DNA of 5,437 bases. Origin: Lachnospiraceae bacterium. Its GTDB lineage: Bacteria > Bacillota > Clostridia > Lachnospirales > Lachnospiraceae. The notes beneath the pieces were generated by a model. It was not told the DNA's origin, did no database searches, and saw only the letters and a list, made by a program, of their open reading frames with translations. Position numbers and translations under genes: made by a program. Where the stretch lies: contig JAJBTR010000305.1 of assembly GCA_020860745.1 (NCBI GenBank), positions 1 to 5,437 of the forward strand, read 5' to 3'. Below are positions 1 to 5,437 of the stretch, piece after piece; position 1 is the first letter of the stretch; the number at the start of each line of letters is the position of its first letter.

Positions 1-33
1 ATATACTTATTTCATAAATATGTTTTTTTCGGT

Positions 34-97
34 AGATATGCTCTGAACGGTGTGGTAAAATACGTTCAGGGCATATTTCTTTCGTTGGTTTTATTCT
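34..97 (+). terminator. Intrinsic terminator of an unseen upstream gene
   Basis: An inverted repeat pairs 36-49 (ATATGCTCTGAACG) with 63-76 (CGTTCAGGGCATAT). This gives 14 pairs with one G-U wobble and a 13-base loop; a G-U and an A-T pair extend it to 34-78. A T-rich stretch follows on the plus strand (about 76-97), as expected for Rho-independent termination of a plus-strand gene ending before the window. On the minus strand the stem is followed by an A-rich rather than T-rich run, so the plus orientation is preferred. The loop is larger than usual and the T tract is interrupted by C and G, so efficiency is uncertain. Confidence 0.75.
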
Positions 98-185
98 GTT
101 ACTCTGTCAGGCAGGAGCGGTTTTTTCCTGAGAGTGATCATGGTGAACTTTGGTCAAAAACAATCTTTAAATTTTTATTAAGCAC

Positions 186-213
186 TTGTAATATTTTTTA
201 ATAATGCTAGAAT
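186..213 (+). promoter_or_regulatory. Predicted housekeeping-sigma promoter of the comEA operon
   Basis: A -35-like TTGTAA (186-191) is followed after 16 bases by TAGAAT (208-213). TG at 205-206 plus one base precedes the -10 and forms an extended -10 element. The stretch from about 156 to 204 is nearly all A/T and could act as an UP element. A start near 220 would leave a leader of about 45 bases before the comEA start. The -35 matches consensus at four of six bases, so this is a good but unproven call. It is the only convincing promoter seen in the window and probably serves all five genes. A 7-bp inverted repeat (TTATTAA 175-181, TTAATAA 198-204) brackets the -35. Confidence 0.55.
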
Positions 214-263
214 TGATGTAAGGCATCTGTGCTTTGCATCCGCATAAGAAGGAGATGTAACGG

Positions 264-1004
264 ATGAAAAGATGGATGGTTACCCTGTTTTGTATGGCAT
301 GGATTTTTCTCTTCACCGCCTGTGATGCCGATCCGGACGTGATTCTTCAGAATGAGGTTTCCTCGGAGGAGGATCCGGAGGGAGGAGATTCTCTGACAGA
401 TGAGGTTGCGGGAGCGGCGGATGACTCTTCGGCAGACGGAATTGGCGCATCAGAGGGCGTAGTTTCAACAGAGTCTGAGGAAGATGCGGCGGAGAGCGAT
501 TCCGCTGGTGAACAGGGGAGTTCATCGGTGATTTATGTCTATATCTGCGGAGCAGTGAATAACCCCGGCGTCTATGAGCTGCAGGGCGGCGACCGGATTT
601 ATCAGCTGGTAGATCTGGCCGGCGGACTGCGGGAGGACGCGGCCGGGCAGAGTGTCAATCTGGCCCAGACAGTGGAGGATGGAGAGATGGTGTATGTCCC
701 CACTGTGGAGGAGGCGGCTGCCGGTTCTGCGTCATCGGATGTAACAGACGGTTCTATGTCATCGGATGCAGCGGACGGTTCTGCGTCGTCGAATGAAGCG
801 GATGCGGATACCGGTAAGGTGAATATCAACACCGCTACGGCGGCGGAGCTTACCGCTCTGAACGGGATCGGCGACGCCAAAGCAGCGGCGATCGTCGCCT
901 ATCGCGAGGAGCATGGTTCTTTCGGGAGTACGGAGGAGATCATGCAGGTGAATGGGATCGCAGAGGCGACATACAACAAGATTAAGGATGAGATCACTGT
1001 GTAG
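264..1004 (+). CDS. comEA: ComEA-like competence DNA receptor, SLBB plus helix-hairpin-helix, predicted lipoprotein
   Basis: This is a 246-residue secreted DNA-binding protein of the ComEA family, which binds double-stranded DNA outside the membrane and hands it to ComEC during transformation. Residues 1-19 form a signal sequence ending in F-T-A-C, so Cys20 is a likely lipid-attachment site; Phe at -3 makes the lipobox imperfect, and an uncleaved membrane anchor as in B. subtilis ComEA is possible. Residues 21-87 are a Ser/Asp/Glu-rich linker. Residues 89-146 are an SLBB domain (CGAVNNPGVYEL, then LAGGL and VYVP). Residues 154-180 are three 9-residue repeats. Residues 185-246 are the ComEA helix-hairpin-helix pair, with VNINTATAAEL, hairpin one NGIGDAKA, YREEHGSF, and hairpin two NGIAEAT, in which the last Gly of the usual GIG is Ala. 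The ATG start is supported by AAGGAG at 249-254. The family assignment is firm; whether the strain is transformable cannot be seen. Confidence 0.93.
   Translation: MKRWMVTLFCMAWIFLFTACDADPDVILQNEVSSEEDPEGGDSLTDEVAGAADDSSADGIGASEGVVSTESEEDAAESDSAGEQGSSSVIYVYICGAVNNPGVYELQGGDRIYQLVDLAGGLREDAAGQSVNLAQTVEDGEMVYVPTVEEAAAGSASSDVTDGSMSSDAADGSASSNEADADTGKVNINTATAAELTALNGIGDAKAAAIVAYREEHGSFGSTEEIMQVNGIAEATYNKIKDEITV
723..803 (+). repeat. Three tandem 27-bp repeats in comEA (9-residue linker repeats)
   Basis: Three in-frame units lie at 723-749, 750-776 and 777-803. They encode GSASSDVTD, GSMSSDAAD and GSASSNEAD. By direct comparison, units 1 and 2 match at 22 of 27 bases, and unit 3 matches each of the others at 21 of 27. 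They form a flexible Ser/Asp/Ala-rich spacer between the SLBB and helix-hairpin-helix domains of ComEA. The unit length is a multiple of three, so gain or loss of copies would change spacer length without breaking the frame. Confidence 0.9.
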
Positions 1005-1070
1005 CGGCGTGATGGCCGTCAGCCGGGAAAGCGGTGGTCGCGCAGTAATTTAAGAAAGGAAAAGATCCGT

Positions 1071-1097
1071 TTGGAAATAGCGCGGGTTCTGGCGTGA
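1071..1097 (+). CDS. Possible 8-codon leader ORF before the response regulator
   Basis: A purine-rich site (AAAGGAAAAG, 1056-1065) is followed by TTG at 1071 and a short frame encoding L/M-E-I-A-R-V-L-A that stops at TGA 1095-1097, four bases before the response regulator ATG. The response regulator has no clear Shine-Dalgarno of its own: 1085-1101 lacks a GGAGG-like run, and its frame is closed upstream by TAG at 1078. Ribosomes ending at 1097 could therefore restart at 1102. The peptide is very short and could be chance; the same AAAGGA may instead be unrelated to translation. This is an inference from spacing only. Confidence 0.25.
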   Translation: MEIARVLA

Positions 1098-1101
1098 TGA
1101 G

Positions 1102-1794
1102 ATGGCAAAACAGGTTCTGGTTGTTGATGATGAGAAATTGATCGTAAAGGGGATTCGTTTCAGTCTTCTTCAGGATGGTATGGATGTGGATTGCGCATAC
1201 GATGGGGAGGAAGCACTGGAGATGGTAAAAAATAAGCAGTATGACATCATACTGCTTGATATCATGCTCCCCAAAATGAACGGCCTGGAAGTCTGCCAGA
1301 CAATCCGTGAGTTTTCTGACGTACCGATTATCATGCTGACAGCCAAGGGCGAGGATATGGATAAAATCCTCGGTCTGGAATACGGGGCGGACGATTATAT
1401 TACAAAGCCGTTCAATATCCTGGAGGTAAAGGCCAGAATCAAAGCGATCATGCGCAGGACATACGCGAAGGATGCGGCTCAGAACCCGAACCTGATCATA
1501 GACGGGGATCTGAAGCTGGACTGCGACAGCAGGAGATTGTTTATTCAGGGAAAAGAGATTAAACTGACGGCGAAGGAGTTTGATCTCATGGAGCTTCTGG
1601 TTAAGACGCCGAACAAGGTTTACGGCAGGGAAAAGCTGCTGAATCTGGTATGGGGCTATGAGTACCCGGGAGATTTCCGCACCGTGGATGTCCATGTGCG
1701 GCGCCTCCGCGAGAAAGTGGAGGCCAACCCCAGTGATCCGAAGTTTATTCATACCAAGTGGGGAGTGGGATACTTCTATCACTCCGATAAATAG
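1102..1794 (+). CDS. OmpR/PhoB-family response regulator transcription factor
   Basis: This 230-residue DNA-binding regulator is predicted to be phosphorylated by the kinase encoded immediately downstream. The receiver domain (about 3-117) has the acidic pair Asp9-Asp10, phospho-acceptor Asp53 in LLDIMLP, Thr80 in IIMLT, and Lys102-Pro103 in the TKPF motif, so all key residues are present. A winged-helix domain (about 129-228) carries the typical EFDLMELL, WGYEYPGDFRTVDVHVRRLREKVE-type recognition region (184-207) and a C-terminal GVGYFY wing. Length is normal for the family. The start is the only ATG/GTG/TTG between the in-frame stop at 1078 and the first receiver strand. It lies 97 bases after comEA with no terminator between, and its stop is 11 bases before the kinase start. 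The target genes, and the exact relation to PhoP, WalR or MtrA, cannot be decided by eye, so no symbol is given. Confidence 0.95.
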   Translation: MAKQVLVVDDEKLIVKGIRFSLLQDGMDVDCAYDGEEALEMVKNKQYDIILLDIMLPKMNGLEVCQTIREFSDVPIIMLTAKGEDMDKILGLEYGADDYITKPFNILEVKARIKAIMRRTYAKDAAQNPNLIIDGDLKLDCDSRRLFIQGKEIKLTAKEFDLMELLVKTPNKVYGREKLLNLVWGYEYPGDFRTVDVHVRRLREKVEANPSDPKFIHTKWGVGYFYHSDK

Positions 1795-1798
1795 AGGT
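1794..1798 (+). promoter_or_regulatory. Ribosome binding site for the kinase TTG start
   Basis: GAGGT begins at the last base of the response regulator stop codon and sits 7 bases before TTG 1806. This supports TTG as the real kinase start and suggests coupled translation of the pair. Confidence 0.6.
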
Positions 1799-1805
1799 AG
1801 TTACT

Positions 1806-3245
1806 TTGAATAAAATACATGAATTTTTGAAAAGTCTCAGATTTCGTATTTTTCTTCTGATACTGCTTTTTGGAATCGCCCCCGGTTTTGCGCTGAGGGC
1901 GGGTCTTTTATATGCCTATGAAACGCGGGCCGTATCGGTCCGGGATACGGACATCACGAGTCAGGCTAAGCTTCTTGCTACCCAGATCGCGGCGAACGAT
2001 TATCTTGGAACACTGGAGTCGGGTTCTATTACGGCCCAGCTGGAACAGATGTCCACGGTTTATGACGGTCGGATTCTTCTGATGGACAGGTCTTTCCGTA
2101 TTGTCGGAGATACTTATGACATGGACGATGGGAAGATGCTTCTGACCGAGAATGTCATTCTGGCTTACCAGGGCGAGACCACGCACACATACGACGACAA
2201 ATATCATTATATTGAGGTAACGCTTCCCATTGTCGATACGGATTCGCTGGAAACCATCGGAGTTATGATGGTCAGCGTATCTACGGACAGCATTGAATTG
2301 AATCTGGATTATTTAAGACAATGGTTTCTGCTGCTTGCGCTTTTTCTGGACGTGTTAATTATCGTCGTGGCCATGCTGGTGTCTGCTCATATGACAAAGC
2401 CTCTGAAACGCCTTGCGAAGTCAATCTATGATGTAAAAGACGGATATGAAAATGATTTTAAAGGGGTGACTGCCTATTCAGAGACGGAAATGATATCTGA
2501 CGCGTGCGCGGAAATGCTGAAGCGCCTCCAGATTCTGGATCAGTCCCGGCAGGAGTTTGTATCAAATGTATCCCACGAACTGAAGACGCCGATTACATCC
2601 ATGAAAGTGCTGGCGGATTCACTGATCGTACAGGAGGATGTCCCGGTGGAGGTTTACAGGGAGTTTATGACGGATATCGGTGCGGAGATTGACCGGGAAA
2701 ATCAGATTATCAATGATCTGCTGTCGCTGGTGAAGATGGATAAGACATCCGCGGAACTGAGCGTAGAGCCGAAAGACATCAATGAGATGCTGGAACTGAT
2801 TATGAAAAGGCTGCGTCCGATTGCGCGCAAGGAAAATGTGGATCTCGTTCTGGAGAGTTATCGTCCGGTAACTGCTGATGTGGATGAGGTGAAGCTGACG
2901 CTTGCGCTGTCCAATCTGATTGAAAACGCAATTAAATATAACCGCTCGGAGGGATGGGTGCACGTTTCCCTGAACGCTGATCATCAGTGCTTTTATGTCA
3001 CGGTGGAGGACAACGGAATCGGCATTCCGGAGGAATCGCTGGATCGGATTTTTGAGCGGTTTTATCGTGTGGATAAGTCACATTCCAATGAAATCGGCGG
3101 AACCGGACTTGGGCTTGCCATCGCCCAGAACGCCGTAATACTGCACCGCGGAACCATCAGGGTGAACAGTGTTCTGAATGAGGGCACCACATTTACGGTG
3201 CGGATTCCGCTAAAGTACATTGCCGGTATTCATGCGGAACAGTAG
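1806..3245 (+). CDS. HAMP-domain sensor histidine kinase
   Basis: A 479-residue membrane kinase, the predicted partner of the response regulator 11 bases upstream. In order it shows: membrane segment 1 (about 12-36); an extracellular sensor region (about 37-171), whose stretch GRILLMDRSFRIVGDTY (88-104) resembles PAS-like/Cache folds; membrane segment 2 (about 172-194); a HAMP domain (about 195-247, with Pro199 and an acidic SETE); a HisKA domain with phospho-acceptor His257 in VSHELKTP; and a HATPase domain with N-box Asn370/Asn374 (SNLIENAIKYN), G1 box DNGIGIP (402-408), F box 416-420 and G2 box GGTGLGLA (431-438). All catalytic motifs are intact. There is no cytoplasmic PAS domain. The start is TTG, supported by GAGGT 7 bases upstream. 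The ligand or stress sensed is unknown; neighbouring genes suggest an envelope or DNA-uptake context. The domain call is firm; the specific subfamily is not assigned. Confidence 0.95.
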   Translation: MNKIHEFLKSLRFRIFLLILLFGIAPGFALRAGLLYAYETRAVSVRDTDITSQAKLLATQIAANDYLGTLESGSITAQLEQMSTVYDGRILLMDRSFRIVGDTYDMDDGKMLLTENVILAYQGETTHTYDDKYHYIEVTLPIVDTDSLETIGVMMVSVSTDSIELNLDYLRQWFLLLALFLDVLIIVVAMLVSAHMTKPLKRLAKSIYDVKDGYENDFKGVTAYSETEMISDACAEMLKRLQILDQSRQEFVSNVSHELKTPITSMKVLADSLIVQEDVPVEVYREFMTDIGAEIDRENQIINDLLSLVKMDKTSAELSVEPKDINEMLELIMKRLRPIARKENVDLVLESYRPVTADVDEVKLTLALSNLIENAIKYNRSEGWVHVSLNADHQCFYVTVEDNGIGIPEESLDRIFERFYRVDKSHSNEIGGTGLGLAIAQNAVILHRGTIRVNSVLNEGTTFTVRIPLKYIAGIHAEQ

Positions 3246-3293
3246 CAGCTCTGCCCGGATCCGGATCAGGCGCCGCGTATTGTTTTGCATGGC

Positions 3294-3299
3294 AGGAGG
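3294..3299 (+). promoter_or_regulatory. Ribosome binding site that fixes the GerMN gene start
   Basis: A perfect AGGAGG lies 6 bases before GTG 3306. The in-frame TTG at 3285 lies upstream of this site and would place it inside the coding region, so the GTG is the better start and shortens the protein by 7 residues. Confidence 0.8.
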
Positions 3300-3305
3300 A
3301 GAATT

Positions 3306-4316
3306 GTGAGACAGAAAAAAAGAGTACGGGGATTTCTTCTGATCCTTACCGCAGCTGCACTGTTCCTGGCAGGGATGACCGGATGCGGCGAAAAAAAGAC
3401 AGAAGAATCCGACTATTATATTTATTATATGAATCAGGACATGACGGGGCTGGAGATGGTGGCCTATGAGCCGGAGGCGGATGCGGCTGACACGGAGGGG
3501 CTGATTGAAGAATTCCTGGATCTGATTGACGAGGGGACAGAGCGGGTAGAATACCAGAAGCTTTACCCCGACGAGGTAGAATTAGAACAATATGAGTACA
3601 GTGAGAATCATCTGAGTCTGTATTTCAGCAAGTCTTACAGTGAGATGTCTGTGATCCAGGAAGCACTGTCCAGAGAGGCTGTTGTGGAGACCATGCTGCA
3701 GATTTCAGATATTGCGGGAGTTCTTTTTTACGTGGATGGGGAGCCGCTTGCGGATGCCAACGGCGATATGGTCGGTGTGATGACGCTGGAATCTTTCCTG
3801 GATAATCCGAGCGAGGCGCTGAATAATATCCAGACAGCGGAGCTGACCCTGTATTTCGCATCCACGGATGGACAAAGTCTGGTCAGGGAGACGCAGTATG
3901 TTTACTATTATTCCAGCAATATTTCCACGGAAAAACTGGTGATGGAGCAGTTGCTGGAGGGACCGGTTTCGGATGACGCACAGTCTGCTATTCCGGCGGA
4001 TACCGGGCTGATCAGCGTGTCCGTCATGGATGGCGCCTGTATGGTAAATCTGGATGAGAATTTCCTGGTTCAGAATTACGATATACAGGAGGATGTGGTG
4101 ATCTATTCCATCGTCAATTCCCTGGCTGAGCTGTCTACGGTTGATACCGTGCAGATCGCGGTAAACGGAGAAAACAACATGGTATACCGCCAGGATTTAT
4201 CCCTGCAGGATTTCTACACCGCCAATCCGGATCTGGTCACGGAGCAGGTGGAGGATGTGGAAGTGGATCAGGAAGAGCAGTCGGAAAAGGAGGGATTGCT
4301 TGATACTGGAGAATAA
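3306..4316 (+). CDS. GerMN-domain lipoprotein with two GerMN-like repeats
   Basis: Using the GTG start, this is a 336-residue predicted lipoprotein. A basic N terminus (RQKKRVR) and a hydrophobic core (about 10-23) lead to M-T-G-C, making Cys27 the likely lipidated residue. Two GerMN-like units follow: about 36-163 (less typical, with LSLYFSKSYSEMS and LFYVDGEPL) and about 178-292 (clear, with LTLYFASTDGQSL, EKLVMEQLLEGP, ACMVNLDENF and VQIAVNGE). Tandem GerMN domains are known from B. subtilis GerM, a spore-envelope lipoprotein, and a single one occurs in actinobacterial LpqB, which acts on the MtrB kinase. The tail (312-336) is rich in Glu, Asp and Gln. It lies 60 bases after the kinase and overlaps comEC by 17 bases. 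Position next to the kinase favours an accessory or sensing role; a sporulation role is the main alternative. Function is inferred. Confidence 0.85.
   Translation: MRQKKRVRGFLLILTAAALFLAGMTGCGEKKTEESDYYIYYMNQDMTGLEMVAYEPEADAADTEGLIEEFLDLIDEGTERVEYQKLYPDEVELEQYEYSENHLSLYFSKSYSEMSVIQEALSREAVVETMLQISDIAGVLFYVDGEPLADANGDMVGVMTLESFLDNPSEALNNIQTAELTLYFASTDGQSLVRETQYVYYYSSNISTEKLVMEQLLEGPVSDDAQSAIPADTGLISVSVMDGACMVNLDENFLVQNYDIQEDVVIYSIVNSLAELSTVDTVQIAVNGENNMVYRQDLSLQDFYTANPDLVTEQVEDVEVDQEEQSEKEGLLDTGE
4288..4293 (+). promoter_or_regulatory. Ribosome binding site that fixes the comEC start
   Basis: AGGAGG lies inside the end of the GerMN gene, 6 bases before TTG 4300. Another TTG at 4296 is only 2 bases away and in a different frame from ComEC. 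The first in-frame ATG (4333) has no comparable site and would remove 11 residues before the first membrane segment. Confidence 0.7.
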
Positions 4317-5437
4317 GAGGCATCTGTGCCTGATGGCGCTGGCCTGGCTTTTCGGTATTATTCTGTATTGCCGGAAAGAAGATGTATGGCCGGCGCTTCT
4401 TGCCATCCTTGGCGCGGTGATTCTGTATGGATTGCTGACCGGAACCGGCAGAAAGGAAGCTGTGGTGATGGCATGCCTGGCGACAGCGGCGGTCTGCACC
4501 GCATTTGGTGTCTGCCGCTATCAGGACATCAGTTATACCCGGATTCAGGAAAGCTATGGTTTCGGAGCGGATGCGGAAATCACAGGTACGGTGTATCAGA
4601 AACAATTCAGGTCAGACGGTTGCCTGTATTACCTGAAAACGGATGTAAAAAAAGTTCTTGTCTATTATGATTCGGACGGGATTCCCATCGGTTCTTCCGT
4701 AACCGTGTGCGGGGAGGCGGAAGCGTTTCCTCATGCTGCAAATGACGGGAATTTCGATCTGGCCGGCTATTATCGGTCTCAGAACATTTCTTTCCGCGTT
4801 TTTGCGGACAATATGGTGACTCAAAGTGAAGCAGATTGGAATCTGAAAGAATGTCTCTTTCAGGTACAGAAAAGAATATCGTCGGTGTTTGCGGAGGAGT
4901 TAAACGCGCGGGATGCGGGCGTACTTGCAACATTGGTCGCCGGAAACAGGGGATTAATGGACACTGAGATTAAGGAAATGTATCAGGATGCCGGTATTTC
5001 TCATATTCTGGCCATCTCGGGGCTGCACATCAGTATTCTGGGTATGGGAATCTTTCGTTTTCTGCGCAGGATACGGTGTCCTTATCCATTGGCAGCAGGA
5101 GTCGGCAGCGCGGTGATCGTCTGTTTTGTCCTGATGAGCGGCATGGGGGTTTCCGCCCGGCGGGCGCTGATTATGTACCTGGTGCTCATGGGAGCGGAGG
5201 TTATGGGGAAAGCGTATGATCCGCTGAATGCGCTGGCGCTGGCGGCGCTGCTGATTCTGATTTTCCAGCCTATGGCGCTGTACCAGAGCGGATTTCAGTT
5301 TTCTTTTCTGGCGATGGCTGCCATCACGCTGTCGGGGACGGTATTCCGGCGGCGGGATGAGAAAAAAGGGCAGAAAAAGCAGGATGCATTGCGGCGGGCG
5401 GGGCGGAGAGCTAAAAAAAAGACAGATACGCGGGATA
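4300..5437 (+). CDS. comEC: ComEC/Rec2 DNA-uptake channel, N-terminal part (runs off window)
   Basis: This open frame continues past the window edge: 379 complete codons are present, against about 750-800 in full ComEC proteins. ComEC forms the membrane channel through which single-stranded DNA enters during transformation. Residues 8-71 hold up to three membrane segments. Residues about 85-170 form the OB-like DUF4131 region, ending in GNFDLAGYYRSQNISF. The Competence domain begins near 205 (DAGVLATLVAGNRG) and includes the family signature HILAISGLHISIL (235-247), SARRALIMYL and GFQFSFLAMAA, spread over about five membrane segments. A strongly basic loop (about 350-376) follows. The C-terminal metallo-beta-lactamase-like domain lies outside the window. 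The TTG start is chosen for its AGGAGG site 6 bases upstream. The 17-base overlap with the GerMN gene suggests coupled translation. No stop or frameshift is seen in the visible part. Confidence 0.93.
   Translation, partial: MILENKRHLCLMALAWLFGIILYCRKEDVWPALLAILGAVILYGLLTGTGRKEAVVMACLATAAVCTAFGVCRYQDISYTRIQESYGFGADAEITGTVYQKQFRSDGCLYYLKTDVKKVLVYYDSDGIPIGSSVTVCGEAEAFPHAANDGNFDLAGYYRSQNISFRVFADNMVTQSEADWNLKECLFQVQKRISSVFAEELNARDAGVLATLVAGNRGLMDTEIKEMYQDAGISHILAISGLHISILGMGIFRFLRRIRCPYPLAAGVGSAVIVCFVLMSGMGVSARRALIMYLVLMGAEVMGKAYDPLNALALAALLILIFQPMALYQSGFQFSFLAMAAITLSGTVFRRRDEKKGQKKQDALRRAGRRAKKKTDTRD

Noticed and set aside
112..130. Small hairpin CAGGA/TCCTG with T run in the loop
   Set aside because: Only five pairs, and the T run is inside the loop rather than after the stem, so it is neither a terminator nor a convincing regulatory structure.
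157..176. ComK-box-like spacing (AAAA, five bases, TTTA) upstream of comEA
   Set aside because: Only one imperfect half is present in an A/T-rich stretch, and ComK is a Bacillus-group regulator not expected in Clostridia.
221..232. AGGCATCTGTGC repeated near 4318-4329
   Set aside because: A 12-base match between the comEA leader and the start of comEC has no shared flanking sequence or structure and is best treated as coincidence.
1005..1018. CGGC/GCCG hairpin just after the comEA stop
   Set aside because: The stem has four pairs and no T tract follows, so it does not support a terminator between comEA and the response regulator.
994..1782. Long minus-strand open frame opposite the response regulator (about 262 codons)
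   Set aside because: It is the antisense shadow of a gene with an intact receiver and winged-helix domain; the translated product shows no recognisable domain and no ribosome binding site was evident.
3255..3266. Palindrome CCGGATCCGG and tandem CCGGAT between kinase and GerMN gene
   Set aside because: There is no loop, no T tract, and no promoter-like sequence beside it; a 10-bp palindrome of this kind can occur by chance.
3391..3397. A7 tract just after the lipobox cysteine of the GerMN gene
   Set aside because: It could slip in principle, but Lys-rich codons right after a lipobox commonly produce such runs, and nothing else suggests phase variation.
4237..4933. Several minus-strand open frames and a plus-strand frame at 4326-4670 over the start of comEC
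   Set aside because: All lie across the well-supported ComEC frame, which continues from 4300 to the window edge with family motifs; the alternative products look like low-complexity shadows.

Overview
The window reads as chromosomal DNA of a Gram-positive anaerobe of the class Clostridia, most likely a Lachnospiraceae-type gut bacterium. The grounds are strong purine-rich Shine-Dalgarno sites (AGGAGG type), frequent TTG/GTG starts, mid-range GC content, and a ComEA with an SLBB plus helix-hairpin-helix layout. The family-level placement is inference; no rRNA or other taxonomic marker is present.

Layout: positions 1-263 hold no gene. They contain an intrinsic terminator for an unseen upstream gene (about 34-97) and an A/T-rich promoter with an extended -10 (186-213). 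Five protein genes follow, all on the plus strand: a ComEA-like DNA-uptake receptor (264-1004); an OmpR/PhoB-type response regulator (1102-1794); its HAMP-type sensor histidine kinase (1806-3245); a lipoprotein with two GerMN-like domains (3306-4316); and the 5' two-fifths to one-half of comEC, the DNA-uptake channel gene (4300 to the window edge, no ATG start). The comEC start is a TTG that overlaps the GerMN gene by 17 bases. I saw no convincing terminator between any of these genes, so they probably form one operon.

How they may work together: ComEA binds double-stranded DNA outside the membrane and ComEC passes a single strand through it. In Bacillus subtilis these two genes flank only comEB. 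Here they flank a complete two-component system and a secreted GerMN lipoprotein. The order regulator-kinase-GerMN lipoprotein recalls the actinobacterial MtrA-MtrB-LpqB system, in which the lipoprotein tunes the kinase from outside. A reasonable but untested hypothesis is an envelope-sensing three-component module co-expressed with the DNA-uptake machinery.

Smaller points: three 27-bp tandem repeats in comEA, a possible 8-codon leader ORF in front of the response regulator (which has no clear ribosome binding site of its own), non-ATG starts on three of the five genes, and a polybasic loop with an A8 tract in ComEC. No tRNA, rRNA, CRISPR, insertion sequence or convincing minus-strand gene was seen.
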